Assembly: GCA_019459285.1 (NCBI GenBank)
Contig: JAIBEL010000045.1
Coordinates: 58,149 to 122,148, forward strand
Length of the DNA: 64,000 bases
Direction: 5' to 3'
DNA from: Rhizobium sp.
Lineage (GTDB): Bacteria > Pseudomonadota > Gammaproteobacteria > Burkholderiales > Thiobacillaceae
The position numbers were made by a program, and so were the translations under genes. The notes under the pieces were generated by a model. It searched no databases, had not been told where the DNA came from, and was given only the letters and a program-made list of their open reading frames with translations. Below, piece after piece: positions 26,231-34,250 of the stretch. The first letter of the stretch is position 1; the number at the start of each line of letters is the position of its first letter.

Positions 26231-26266
26231 AAAAAAAACAGGGGCCAGGCAATGCCTGGCCCCTGT
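26231..26266 (-). terminator. Rho-independent terminator (minus strand)
   Basis: ACAGGGGCCAGGC (26238-26250) pairs perfectly with GCCTGGCCCCTGT (26254-26266) around a three-base loop. On the minus strand the stem runs into eight T (26238-26231). It ends transcription of the minus-strand unit beginning near 26637 or further upstream. Confidence 0.9.
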
Positions 26267-26385
26267 TCGCGATGCGCGACCCGCTTACATGCCGCCGAGG
26301 TCGTCGATGGCATCGACCACGATGCGGGTGCCGATCCCATCCAAAACTGGACGGGGTTCGCCGCAGGCATGCCGGTGCCAGTGGA

Positions 26386-26637
26386 TTACGGCTTACGCCC
26401 AGGTTCGGCGCAGCGGATGATCGCCTCGTTGGTCTTCAGTTTCAGACAGCGGCGCATATCGCGTCCCTGTCGCTGCATCGGCTTGCGCGGCGCCATCTGC
26501 GTCGACGCCTGGGCCATGGCCGGCGCTTCAGCGGTGTCGCCCGGTGCAGCCGCAGCGGGCGGCATAACGTCCTGCGCCAGGGCAAAATTGGCCGCGCACA
26601 GCAGCGGCAGTGTCATCAATCCGATTTTCGTTTTCAT
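26386..26637 (-). CDS. Small exported protein of unknown function
   Basis: 83 residues with a signal peptide (MKTKIGLMTLPLLCAANFAL, cleavage near LAQ). An Ala/Pro/Met-rich linker follows, then a basic C-terminal part with two cysteines (DMRRCLKLKTNEAIIRCAEP) that could form a disulfide in the periplasm. GAGGAG precedes the ATG at 26637. It is upstream of the terminator at 26231-26266. Between its stop and that terminator another frame reads GTRIVVDAIDDLGGM and stops at 26285, possibly a relic 3' end. No family is recognised. Confidence 0.65.
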   Translation of the reverse strand: MKTKIGLMTLPLLCAANFALAQDVMPPAAAAPGDTAEAPAMAQASTQMAPRKPMQRQGRDMRRCLKLKTNEAIIRCAEPGRKP

Positions 26638-26679
26638 ACGATCTCCTCTCATGATTCGTGAACCCGCAGGCGCCCGCGC

Positions 26680-27273
26680 CTACGCCAAGCCGGGGATGCC
26701 GCCCGGACGATCGACGCCCACTTCGCCCGTCACCGCATCGCCCACCCGGATCGTGCCGCCCGCCAGGATACGGGTATTCACCCCGCCATGTCCGCGCATC
26801 GCGTTGTAGCCGCCCGGTCCCAGCACCACCTCCATACGCGAACAGGGATCGCAAGGCCCCGTCACTTCCAGCACCACCCCGGCGCCGATGCGCAGCACCA
26901 GCGGCCGGTCGCGAAACAGCGCATACGCCGCCAGCAGGTTCAGTCCCGATACCACCAGATTGCGCCGTAGCCATGCCGCCTCGACCTGCGTCTGCCCGGT
27001 GAGTGCCGCGATCACCGGCAGATGCTCCGCCTGGATCAGCGTCACCTGCCTTTTGCCGCCCGCCACCCGGCTGCGCGATGGTTGCGCGTAGTGATCACCC
27101 TCGATCCCACAGGCAGCGATCGCTTGTACGGCATCGGCCGCAACCACTTCGCCACGGCGCTCGGGCCGAATATAAATCGCCTCGATCCGGCCCGGACGGG
27201 CAAAGCGGGTCGTCAGGTCGCGCAGGCCGGCTTCGTCCGGGATCGTCGTCTGCCGGTCCGGTTCCGAACTCAT
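26680..27273 (-). CDS. MOSC domain-containing protein
   Basis: 197 residues. The MOSC (molybdenum cofactor sulfurase C-terminal) fold is shown by [50 protein letters not shown] and the cysteine motif [20 protein letters not shown], followed by [19 protein letters not shown]. Such stand-alone MOSC proteins (YiiM/YuaD type) bind Moco or act on N-hydroxylated compounds. The ATG at 27273 overlaps the stop of the preceding 30-codon frame by ATGA. It is likely in one transcript with the nitroreductase gene. Confidence 0.9.
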   Translation of the reverse strand: MSSEPDRQTTIPDEAGLRDLTTRFARPGRIEAIYIRPERRGEVVAADAVQAIAACGIEGDHYAQPSRSRVAGGKRQVTLIQAEHLPVIAALTGQTQVEAAWLRRNLVVSGLNLLAAYALFRDRPLVLRIGAGVVLEVTGPCDPCSRMEVVLGPGGYNAMRGHGGVNTRILAGGTIRVGDAVTGEVGVDRPGGIPGLA

Positions 27274-27362
27274 GCCAGCAACCGCTGGGCCCACCACGCC
27301 AGACCGCCCACCACACTCAGGCAAATCAGGCAGGCCAACAGGATCTTGACGAATCGGGGCAT
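27270..27362 (-). CDS. Possible 30-residue membrane microprotein
   Basis: The frame ATG(27362) to TGA(27270) encodes [20 protein letters not shown], then [10 protein letters not shown]: a basic N-terminus and a single hydrophobic helix. Its TGA overlaps the MOSC start (ATGA), and it begins 24 bp after the nitroreductase stop, so it fills an otherwise odd gap in the operon. The ribosome site is weak. The alternative is that it is a chance frame. Confidence 0.45.
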   Translation of the reverse strand: MPRFVKILLACLICLSVVGGLAWWAQRLLA

Positions 27363-27386
27363 GGGCAAGGGTCGCGTTCCGATGCG

Positions 27387-28004
27387 CTACTTGTCGCTGC
27401 CGGCCGGATAACCCACCGTTTGCGCAAGCGTGATGCGCTGATTCGGCCCCAGCCCCAGGGCAGCGCCCAGCGCCTCGCGATCGAGCTGGCCGCGCACCAC
27501 CCCGGCGAGGCCGGCCGATGCGCAATAGAGATACACATTCTGGGCGATGAAACCGGCATCGGTTGCGCTGTAGAACGCCGCTTCTTCCGCGCTGGCTTCG
27601 CCCGTCCGGTCGAGGTCCGCGACGTACACCAGGTTCACCGGCGCGGTCGCCACGAAATCCTGCACGCCCGCCAGCGGGCGGAGATCGCCGGCCACCATGC
27701 GGGACAAGGCATGCGTCGGCGGATCGTAGCGATACGTGCCCTCTGCGGTGATCACGAGCACATCGGTCTCGCGCCAGTCGCGTGCCGACGGCGCCGTGCG
27801 CTGCCCCGTGCCCGCCCGGTTCACGCCGTTCGCCGCCCACAGCAGGTTCGACAGCACCTGCAACGGCAACACCCTGCCATCGAATTCCCGCGCCGAATGC
27901 CGCGCTTTCAGCGCCTGCATCAAGGGGATGCCGCCCACCTTTTCGGGCGGAGGCAGCCTGATCGCGCCGGTTTCCTGTACCTGTCCCGCTTCCATCGTGC
28001 TCAT
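27387..28004 (-). CDS. SagB/ThcOx-type nitroreductase family protein
   Basis: 205 residues of the FMN-dependent nitroreductase fold: [20 protein letters not shown] (FMN-binding Arg-x-Ser/Arg region), [42 protein letters not shown] and [10 protein letters not shown] at the end. This short SagB-like subclass is found in many proteobacteria and its substrate is unknown. The start at ATG 28004 with GAGG upstream is preferred to the in-frame GTG at 28013. It is the first gene of a probable unit with the microprotein and MOSC genes. Confidence 0.88.
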   Translation of the reverse strand: MSTMEAGQVQETGAIRLPPPEKVGGIPLMQALKARHSAREFDGRVLPLQVLSNLLWAANGVNRAGTGQRTAPSARDWRETDVLVITAEGTYRYDPPTHALSRMVAGDLRPLAGVQDFVATAPVNLVYVADLDRTGEASAEEAAFYSATDAGFIAQNVYLYCASAGLAGVVRGQLDREALGAALGLGPNQRITLAQTVGYPAGSDK

Positions 28005-28104
28005 CGTCCCCACCTCGTCGTGATTGCACCCTTGCTGAGAGGGGCTTCTTTCACTCTAGACCGTTTATGTCGTCCAGCCTGTGCCCCTTCCTGCCCGGCC
28101 TCAC

Positions 28105-28941
28105 TCAGATCGGCCGCGAGCCCCTGCAATCCGGATAGCGGATACAGCCCCAGAACGCCTGACCCGCCCGGCTGCCCCGCTTGGCCTTGCGCTTCACCAT
28201 CCGGCTCTGGCATTCGGGGCAGAACGGCGCGCCGTTCGTCGTGATGCTGAGCGGGTCCCGGAAAAACCGGGGTGGCGCGGTCACGCCGCTGATCAGCGCG
28301 TGCAGCGCCTTGCCGTCCATCAGTTCGATGTTCTTGCCCTTGGCAAACGCAAGCGCCTCATCCGTGAACACGCCGGACGTCACCACGAAGCCGCCGGCCG
28401 CACCCCGGGCCGCCATCACCCCGTAGAGTTCGCGCACGATGCGCACACCCACGCGGATCGCCCGCCATTGCTTGCATTGCACCAGGAAGAGCTCGCCGTC
28501 CTTCTTCAAGGCCAGGTCGACCCCGCCATCGGGGCCGCCTCCGCCGGTCGCCGTCACCGAATAGCCCTTGCGCCGAAACGCCTCGCCCACCAGCGCCTCG
28601 AACTTCTTCCAGCTCATCTCGTTCAGCGCGGCGTGATCCGGACTCGCGGCCACCGTCTGGTGCAAGGTACGGCGCGTGTAGCGGCCATAGGCGGACAGGC
28701 CCGCCCCCACCAGGAACACGGCGGGCAGCAGATACTGGCCCACGCCGGCCAGCGTCCTGAACACCGTCTGGTTGACGAAATCACCCATCTTTCCGGGCTG
28801 GACGACTGCCGTCACCTCGCGGATCGCGAGGCTGTGCAGTCCGACATACGCCGCCAGCGCGAGCGCCACGCCCACCCACCAGGGGAGCTTGCCGGTGATC
28901 TCGATCAGGTCTTCAACGGGGCTTTGTTTGCGACGCGCCAT
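28105..28941 (-). CDS. Membrane-anchored Mrr-type restriction endonuclease with zinc ribbon
   Basis: 278 residues. Two N-terminal transmembrane segments (WWVGVALALAAYVGLHSLAI and VGQYLLPAVFLVGAGLSAYG) are followed by an Mrr/PD-(D/E)xK nuclease domain (about 110-225). Catalytic elements are GGPDGGVDLAL (Asp), LFLVQCKQW (QxK) and FVVTSGVFT. The C-terminal topoisomerase-type zinc finger is CPECQSRMVKRKAKRGSRAG, then FWGCIRYPDC. Mrr nucleases act on DNA, often modified; the membrane anchor suggests DNA is met at the membrane. The ATG at 28941 was chosen over 28977. Confidence 0.9.
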   Translation of the reverse strand: MARRKQSPVEDLIEITGKLPWWVGVALALAAYVGLHSLAIREVTAVVQPGKMGDFVNQTVFRTLAGVGQYLLPAVFLVGAGLSAYGRYTRRTLHQTVAASPDHAALNEMSWKKFEALVGEAFRRKGYSVTATGGGGPDGGVDLALKKDGELFLVQCKQWRAIRVGVRIVRELYGVMAARGAAGGFVVTSGVFTDEALAFAKGKNIELMDGKALHALISGVTAPPRFFRDPLSITTNGAPFCPECQSRMVKRKAKRGSRAGQAFWGCIRYPDCRGSRPI

Positions 28942-29140
28942 GATTTTTATTAGGGGTGTAACGGACCATGGATCCATACAACGCGAATCCGCCGACTGTA
29001 TTCCTGGCCCGGAAACGAGCGATTTTTATCGTGTAGTGCGAGAGATTACCAGCGCTTATTCAAGCTCGGTATACCGGGCGCGACGGCATACGGCGTGAAC
29101 GACGACAGGCTGCCTTCGCCGTTCACGCCATGGATCGCGA

Positions 29141-29743
29141 TCACAAGCCCTTGCCATTGCGGATCACGCCGACCGCGATGCCTTCGATGACCAGTTCCTG
29201 GCGTGTGAGGTCGACGACGATCGGCTCGAAATCGGGGTTTTCCGGCAGCAGCCGCACCGTATTGCCCCGTTTCTGGAAGCGCTTCACCGTGACCTCGTCG
29301 CCGATCCGCGCCACCACGACCTGCCCGGCCTTGGGCTCGGTGTCGCGATGCACCGCGAGCAGGTCGCCGTCCAGGATGCCGGCATCCTTCATGCTCATGC
29401 CGCGCACCTTGAGCAGGTAGTCCGCGCGCGGATTGAACATCGCGGCATCGAACTGGTAGTGCCGCTCGATGTTTTCCTGCGCCAGGATCGGGCTGCCCGC
29501 CGCCACCTGGCCCACGAGCGGCACCCCGCCATCGCCTTTGAGCCGGATGCCGCGCGACATCCCCGGCACCAGGTCCAGCACGCCTTTCTTCGCCAGCACC
29601 TTGAGATGCTGTTCGGCCGCGTTCGGCGAACTGAAACCGAAGTGCTGCGCGATCTCGGCGCGCGTCGGCGGCAGGCCGGTGGTCTCCATCCACTCACGAA
29701 TCAGATTCAGGATTTCTTCCTGGCGACGGGTCAGATCTCGCAT
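29141..29743 (-). CDS. lexA: LexA repressor, SOS regulator
   Basis: 200 residues. The N-terminal winged helix is [20 protein letters not shown], then [20 protein letters not shown]. The self-cleavage bond is Ala82-Gly83 (QVAAGSP). The catalytic dyad is Ser117 in RGMSMKDAG and Lys154 in EVTVKRF. LexA dimers repress DNA-damage genes until RecA filaments trigger self-cleavage. GGAGGAAG precedes the ATG, and two consensus SOS boxes lie just upstream, so it is autoregulated. Divergent from it is a small gene sharing the same boxes. Confidence 0.98.
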   Translation of the reverse strand: MRDLTRRQEEILNLIREWMETTGLPPTRAEIAQHFGFSSPNAAEQHLKVLAKKGVLDLVPGMSRGIRLKGDGGVPLVGQVAAGSPILAQENIERHYQFDAAMFNPRADYLLKVRGMSMKDAGILDGDLLAVHRDTEPKAGQVVVARIGDEVTVKRFQKRGNTVRLLPENPDFEPIVVDLTRQELVIEGIAVGVIRNGKGL

Positions 29744-29760
29744 GGGGCTTCCTCCAGATA

Positions 29761-29776
29761 CTGTATGCATGTACAG
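29761..29776. promoter_or_regulatory. SOS (LexA) box 1
   Basis: CTGTATGCATGTACAG matches CTGT-N8-ACAG exactly. It lies 18 bp upstream of the lexA ATG and 94 bp upstream of the divergent small gene. Confidence 0.93.
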
Positions 29777-29784
29777 TATAGGTA

Positions 29785-29800
29785 CTGTACGCTTGTACAG
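29785..29800. promoter_or_regulatory. SOS (LexA) box 2
   Basis: CTGTACGCTTGTACAG is a second exact CTGT-N8-ACAG site, spaced 24 bp centre to centre from box 1. Tandem boxes of this kind are typical of lexA promoters. It lies 70 bp upstream of the plus-strand gene at 29870. Confidence 0.93.
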
Positions 29801-29869
29801 TATAAAGACTGAACTCGTAAAACGCCAATGCGCGGGCCCTATCCCCGTGCAGGAAGCAGGAGAACCCTC

Positions 29870-30124
29870 ATGATGAAACTCGGAAAGATCAGCTCCCTCG
29901 CCTTCAGCCACATGAAGCGGCGCGGGATTTCCATCGACGTCCTCAACGACCTGCTCGCCAACGGACAGGTCGAAAAGCAGTTCGACGGCGCGCAGGTCAT
30001 TTACCTGGACAGCCCCACCCCCGGCCCGTCCTGGGCCGGCCGCCCAACGCCCAGGCTGTATGCGGTGGTGGATGCGGCGGGCGAAGTGCTGACGGTGGAA
30101 AAGCGGGTGCGGATACGGGCATGA
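29870..30124 (+). CDS. Small DUF4258-like protein sharing the lexA SOS boxes
   Basis: 84 residues: [40 protein letters not shown], then [20 protein letters not shown]. The layout (HMKRRGI, helix, GQVEK, beta strand [13 protein letters not shown]) resembles DUF4258, a small RelE-like/BECR-type fold seen in toxins. No antitoxin adjoins directly. The Phd/VapC pair 90 bp downstream is a separate unit with its own operator. GCAGGAGAA precedes the ATG at 29870, and a second ATG follows at 29873. The shared tandem SOS boxes suggest damage induction. Family assignment is tentative. Confidence 0.7.
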   Translation: MMKLGKISSLAFSHMKRRGISIDVLNDLLANGQVEKQFDGAQVIYLDSPTPGPSWAGRPTPRLYAVVDAAGEVLTVEKRVRIRA

Positions 30125-30175
30125 GCCGATCGCCTAATGAAGCGGGAGATGGTCAATCCGCCGGCACCGTGCTAT

Positions 30176-30198
30176 ATTCTAGCTAGACTAGCCAGAAT
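30176..30198. promoter_or_regulatory. Inverted repeat over the -10 of the Phd/VapC operon
   Basis: ATTCTAGCTAG (30176-30186) and CTAGCCAGAAT (30188-30198) are inverted copies with one mismatch around a central A. The repeat overlaps TATATT (30173-30178), a likely -10, 16 bp before the antitoxin ATG. It is the expected place for antitoxin autorepression. Confidence 0.7.
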
Positions 30199-30213
30199 AA
30201 GCAGGAGTTCATC

Positions 30214-30468
30214 ATGAACAGCGAATGGCAATTGCAGGAAGCGAAAAACAACCTGAGCCAGCTCATCAAGGATGCCGCAAGCGGTGACGCCCAGGTCGTC
30301 ACCGTGCACGGCAAGCCGACGGCTGTGGTGGTGTCGGCGGAAGCCTACGCAAAGTTCACCCGCCCGCGTCGGGGCAAGCTCTCCGCCGCGCTGTTGCAGC
30401 CCGACCTCGCAGGCAAGGACTTGGACTTCACTCGCAGCCCGGACACCGGTCGCAACGTCGAGCTATGA
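30214..30468 (+). CDS. Antitoxin, Phd/YefM family
   Basis: 84 residues. MNSEWQLQEAKNNLSQLIKD, then DAQVVTVHGKPTAVVVSAEA is the Phd/YefM DNA-binding domain. The C-terminal tail (DLDFTRSPDTGRNVEL) would wrap the toxin. It binds its own operator with the toxin. AGGAG lies before the ATG. The stop overlaps the toxin start by ATGA. Confidence 0.92.
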   Translation: MNSEWQLQEAKNNLSQLIKDAASGDAQVVTVHGKPTAVVVSAEAYAKFTRPRRGKLSAALLQPDLAGKDLDFTRSPDTGRNVEL

Positions 30469-30887
30469 GCTGGCTGCTGGACACCTGCGTCCTCTCCGAA
30501 TACATCAGGAAATCGCCCGCGCCGCAGGTCATCGCCTGGCTGGACGAGCAGGACGAAACCAGCCTCCATCTCAGCGTCATCACCCTGGGCGAAATCGAGA
30601 AGGGCGTCCTCAAGCTGCGCACCACCGATCCTCGCCGCAGCCAGAAACTCACCGCATGGCTGGGCAAGGTGGAACAGCGCTTCGCCGGCCGCATCCTGCC
30701 CCTCGACGCCGCTGCCTTGCACGGCTGGGCGCCACTCGCCGCCCAGTCCGAACTGGCTGGGCGCCCCCTGCCGGTGATGGATGGCCTGATCATGGCCACC
30801 GCCCAGTGCCACGGCCTCACCGTGGTCACGCGCAACGTACAGGATTTCGGCCTGCTCCCGCAGGTATTCAATCCCTGGGCCCTGTAA
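30465..30887 (+). CDS. vapC: VapC-type PIN-domain toxin
   Basis: A 140-residue PIN-domain ribonuclease. Acidic residues are present in the usual places: Asp in MSWLLDTCVLSE, Glu in LGEIEKGVLKL, Asp in PVMDGLIMATA and Asp/Asn in VVTRNVQDF. VapC toxins cut tRNA or rRNA and are held inactive by the antitoxin encoded immediately upstream. All catalytic positions look intact. Confidence 0.93.
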   Translation: MSWLLDTCVLSEYIRKSPAPQVIAWLDEQDETSLHLSVITLGEIEKGVLKLRTTDPRRSQKLTAWLGKVEQRFAGRILPLDAAALHGWAPLAAQSELAGRPLPVMDGLIMATAQCHGLTVVTRNVQDFGLLPQVFNPWAL

Positions 30888-30895
30888 GCGGCGCA

Positions 30896-30924
30896 TCGAT
30901 ATTTACCCTCGCTTGTTATTCCGG
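30896..30924. repeat. Left copy of a 29-bp direct repeat (relic of an hsdR 5' end)
   Basis: Starts TCGATATTT and ends TTCCGG. It is identical to 41114-41142 except at offsets 10 and 23 and lies in the same orientation. On the minus strand it reads PE-stop-QARVNID, the N-terminal PEQQARxNID of type I HsdR with one codon changed to TAA. It lies 9 bp after the vapC stop. Confidence 0.85.
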
Positions 30925-31081
30925 GGGTTGGACCAGGACGCCCCCGCTTGTTGACTCCACCCTATCCACCCGGATTTGATGCGCAGGCAGGTACTATTAC
31001 ACTTCTGCCTCGCAGCGGGCCCGCGCTCGCAACGCCCCCGTGCCGATGAACCGACCGCTTCAGGAACGCCGATCCCGCTCC

Positions 31082-32938
31082 ATGTCGTCTCCCGACCTCA
31101 CGCCCGCCACGCCGGCCCTGCAGGATTGCATCGCGCGTTATTCCGGCTCGATTCCCGCCCTGGCCGAACTCGGCAAGCGTCTTGCCGCCACCCGTGACGC
31201 CGACGCGCTGATCGACCTCTACGAACAGTGCACCCCGCTGCTGGAAAAAGCCATATGGGCCGACGGCGCGGACTTCCACCCGCTGCTGGCGAGCTACCAG
31301 GCCCTGTTCCGCGAACAGGAGGCGCTGATCCGGCAGCGCGGCCAGCATGGCCATACCGACGATCGCCACCATTTCATCCTCAGCATCCCGGTGGCGGATC
31401 GCCCGTCGCACCTGCGCGCCTGCCTGGAGAGCATCTACCAGGTCTGCACGCTGTTCGACTACGGCGGCCACGCGTCCGGCAGGTGGGACAAGATCCAGGT
31501 CGTCGTCAGCGAGGACAGCCGCGACGAAGCCAACGTCCGCCGGCATATCGAACTGGTCGACGAATACCGGCAGAAAGGCCTGCAGGTGGTTCACTTTGGC
31601 CTCGCCGAGCAATACGACCTGCTGCATGCGCTGCCTTTACAGCAGCGCGAACGGCTGGGCACGCTGCTCACCACCCAGCCGCGCGACCGGTTCTGGCTCA
31701 AGGGCCAGGCCGCCAACCGCAACCTCAGCTACCTCAAGTGCCTGCAACTCACCGAAGACAGGCGCAACACGCTGTATTACCTGATCGACAGCGACCAGTC
31801 GCTGTGCGTGAACCGGCAGACCGCCGCCGGCGAGGAGGCGGTCTTCGCGCTGAACTACTTCCATGCCATCGACACGATCTTTCGCACCACCGACACCCTC
31901 ATGCTCACCGGCAAGATGGTGGGCGACCCGCCGGTATCGCCGGCGGTGATGGCCGCGAATTTCCTCGATGACGTGACCGCCTTCTTCACCCGCCTGGCCA
32001 CCCTGCCCGCCGACCAGGCCTGCCAGTTCCACGACCTGCCCACGCAGCCGGTGGGCGACGCCGCCTATCACGACATGGCGAAGCTGTTCGGCTTCGACAA
32101 CCAGCCGGCGACCTTCCCCTATGCCTGCCGGCTGGCCGGCGCGCACGACCACACCGCGTGCCTGGCGGATTTTGCCCGGCGGCTCAACGCCTTCTTCTTC
32201 GGCGAGCACCTCACGCGCAAGACCGGGTTTGCCTATGGCAGCGGCTTCACGCAGCTTGCGCCTGCGCGTACGGTCTATCCCGGCAACTACATCGTCAACT
32301 ACGCCGGGCTGAAATACGTCATCCCCTTCGGCCACCTGCGCCTGCGCATGTCCGGCCCCACCGCCGGACGGCTGATCGCCGCCGAAATCGGCCACCGCTT
32401 CGCCTCCTTCAACATGCCCAACCTGCACCGCCGCACCACCGAGGCGGGCCCCGGCGACGACTTCCGCCCCGGCGTGGAACTGGGCGAGGCCAGCGTGGAC
32501 GTCTCCAACGAATTCGAGCGCCAGTTCTTCGGCGACCTGATGCTGTTTTCCACCGAAGCGCTGGTCAAACAGGCCGACGTGACCCGGCCCTTTGCCCAGG
32601 ACGCGATCGAAGCCTTCGTCGCGCAGAAGGAAGCCGAACTGCTCGCGCTGTACCAGCAGAAGCACGACGCCATCGCCGAGCGCAACCGGCAGCTGGACGA
32701 CCTCGTCTTCCACGCCGGCCATTGGTGGCTACAGTCCGCCGAGCATGCCCCCACCGTCGCCCAGGCGCTGTGGCAGGTGCGCGCCTTCATCGACAACATC
32801 GACCGCAATTTTGGCGAGCAGGCGCTGGCCTGGCGCCAGATCCAGTCCGCCGGACATCGCGCCCAGCGCAAGCGGCAGATCGTCGAGGCCTTGATGAACT
32901 ACCGCGCCGAGCGCGACGCCTGGGACAGCCTGTTTTGA
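31082..32938 (+). CDS. Putative glycosyltransferase-like protein
   Basis: About 618 residues. It has the look of a GT-A type nucleotide-sugar transferase: HFILSIPVADRPSHLRACLE (start of the fold), KIQVVVSEDSRDEANVRRHI, and the acidic motif YYLIDSDQSLCVN (DxD near residue 240). Long helical regions follow, ending DAWDSLF. No signal or membrane segments are seen, so it should be cytoplasmic. It is convergent with a sulfotransferase-like gene, which suggests a shared surface-glycan or small-molecule role. Ribosome sites are weak for all candidate starts (31040, 31046, 31082). The family is not recognised with certainty. Confidence 0.7.
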   Translation: MSSPDLTPATPALQDCIARYSGSIPALAELGKRLAATRDADALIDLYEQCTPLLEKAIWADGADFHPLLASYQALFREQEALIRQRGQHGHTDDRHHFILSIPVADRPSHLRACLESIYQVCTLFDYGGHASGRWDKIQVVVSEDSRDEANVRRHIELVDEYRQKGLQVVHFGLAEQYDLLHALPLQQRERLGTLLTTQPRDRFWLKGQAANRNLSYLKCLQLTEDRRNTLYYLIDSDQSLCVNRQTAAGEEAVFALNYFHAIDTIFRTTDTLMLTGKMVGDPPVSPAVMAANFLDDVTAFFTRLATLPADQACQFHDLPTQPVGDAAYHDMAKLFGFDNQPATFPYACRLAGAHDHTACLADFARRLNAFFFGEHLTRKTGFAYGSGFTQLAPARTVYPGNYIVNYAGLKYVIPFGHLRLRMSGPTAGRLIAAEIGHRFASFNMPNLHRRTTEAGPGDDFRPGVELGEASVDVSNEFERQFFGDLMLFSTEALVKQADVTRPFAQDAIEAFVAQKEAELLALYQQKHDAIAERNRQLDDLVFHAGHWWLQSAEHAPTVAQALWQVRAFIDNIDRNFGEQALAWRQIQSAGHRAQRKRQIVEALMNYRAERDAWDSLF

Positions 32939-32948
32939 GGGTGCCTTT

Positions 32949-32996
32949 GCGCCAGATTGCGCGATATCGCGCAATGCACACGTTGCGCAATGTTGC
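32949..32996. repeat. Palindrome and repeated TTGCGC units between convergent genes
   Basis: ATTGCGCGATATCGCGCAAT (32956-32975) is a perfect 20-bp palindrome, followed by TTGCGCAATG and TTGCGCAC. Five TTGCGC/GCGCAA units occur in about 50 bp downstream of the glycosyltransferase stop. It resembles a small intergenic repeat element or a structured transcript end; no T run follows. Confidence 0.65.
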
Positions 32997-33058
32997 GCAC
33001 TGGGCTTTCGCCGGGATGACGAAAATAGATGTGCCAGGCCTTCCTGGGTTGGGCTGTC

Positions 33059-33784
33059 TTAAAGCGTCACCGAATCCGCCGCCCGCGCGATGATCCGCGC
33101 CCGGCATTCCCGGTAGGCCGCCTGCGCCAGGCTCAGCGCCTCCTCGGGAATCACGACATGCGAATAATCCGTTCGGGTCTGGTCGATACTCCCGCTCCGC
33201 ACCCGCGCCGACGTATCCCCCCGGCGCGGCTTACCCGTCTGGCTGAACACCTCGTACTGCTCGCTCAGGGGCGAATCCAGCGCGAGCCAGTCCGTCAGCC
33301 GGGGCAGCAATTTCTCCGGCGCGCGTTGCAGCAATTCCGCGTCGAAATAGAAATAAGGCCAATCGCTCGTCTGGCAGAAGGCGTCCAGCGCCCGCACCCG
33401 CTCGACGTAGTAGCGTGCCGCCTCGACCGGCGAGGCATACAGGTCCGGATCCGGCTTCTGCCGGAACAGGTGCACGATGCTCCTGATCGTGTGCGCCGGC
33501 TCCGCCAGCGCGACCAACACCCTGATATCGGCCACGCCCAGCCGCCCGGGCGTCAACACATAGTCGTTGTGCAACAGCTTGTCGAACAGGTAGCGGCTCC
33601 CCGGCTTCGGCACTTCGTCATGCCGGAACGCCTCCAGCTGCCGATCCAGCGCGGCGGCGTCCTCATAGCTGAGGTGCATTTCGTAATAGCCGTTGATCTG
33701 CGGATGCGAGCCGAGAATATGCCCCGCCAGACTGGTGTAGGCGCGCATGTGGCTCAACAGGAAGATGCGAGCGTAATCAGACAA
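33059..33784 (-). CDS. Sulfotransferase-like protein
   Basis: 241 residues. The N-terminus ARIFLLSHMRAYTSLAGHIL, then GSHPQINGYYEMHLSY, has the layout of the PAPS-dependent sulfotransferase family (5'-phosphosulfate loop, then L..HP.I....E). Later segments are SRYLFDKLLHNDYV, VLVALAEPAHTIRSIVHLF (3'-phosphate-binding RxxxxS region) and LSEQYEVFSQTGKPRRGD near the end. The canonical RSGST loop is altered to RAYTS. The likely role is transfer of sulfate to a glycan or lipid; this is inference. A fragment related to its C-terminus lies at 34918-34996. Confidence 0.75.
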   Translation of the reverse strand: MSDYARIFLLSHMRAYTSLAGHILGSHPQINGYYEMHLSYEDAAALDRQLEAFRHDEVPKPGSRYLFDKLLHNDYVLTPGRLGVADIRVLVALAEPAHTIRSIVHLFRQKPDPDLYASPVEAARYYVERVRALDAFCQTSDWPYFYFDAELLQRAPEKLLPRLTDWLALDSPLSEQYEVFSQTGKPRRGDTSARVRSGSIDQTRTDYSHVVIPEEALSLAQAAYRECRARIIARAADSVTL

Positions 33785-33821
33785 GGGTCAATTGGCGCGC
33801 ACTGTCTCGCGAAAAACCGGA

Positions 33822-34250
33822 TCAGCCCCGCGCCACCGGCCCAAGCGCCTCGACCCGCTCGGCAACTGTCCGTGCAGCGCGGACCAAGGCCTCCACCAGC
33901 GCATCGTCCACATCCAGATCGCCTTCGTACTCGGCGAGGTTGCGCTTGTTGTGCGCCTGATCGAGCACCCGCCATTGCGCGGCTTCGAGCGCGAGCGTAT
34001 GCGTCAGGCTCTGGAATACCAGATAGCGGTTCTCGGAACGGTAGCCGTGCCAGCGCAGCGCCGCCAGCGACAAGGCATGCGCCGCGTTATAAGCCAGATC
34101 GAAGCGGCTCTCCAGCGAAAGCACGGCGTTCTCCGCATCACGCAGACGCACCAGGCCCGAACGGACCAGACCGTCGAACTCCGCCTGTGCTGGCGGCTCG
34201 GCCTTGAGCTTGCCGATCTTGACCAGGTTATCCAGCGGCGAGGAGGTCAT
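33822..34250 (-). CDS. HEPN-type partner of the MNT nucleotidyltransferase
   Basis: 142 residues, mostly helical (MTSSPLDNLVKIGKLKAEPP, then RSGLVRLRDAENAVLSLESR, FDLAYNAAHALSLAALRWHGYR, ALEAAQWRVLDQAHNKRNLAEY). The bundle, together with an overlap of 23 bp with an upstream minimal nucleotidyltransferase, fits a HEPN/NTase-substrate-binding protein. The Rx4-6H ribonuclease motif of active HEPN toxins is not obvious; QAHNKRN is the closest. It forms a two-gene unit of toxin-antitoxin type. Confidence 0.75.
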   Translation of the reverse strand: MTSSPLDNLVKIGKLKAEPPAQAEFDGLVRSGLVRLRDAENAVLSLESRFDLAYNAAHALSLAALRWHGYRSENRYLVFQSLTHTLALEAAQWRVLDQAHNKRNLAEYEGDLDVDDALVEALVRAARTVAERVEALGPVARG

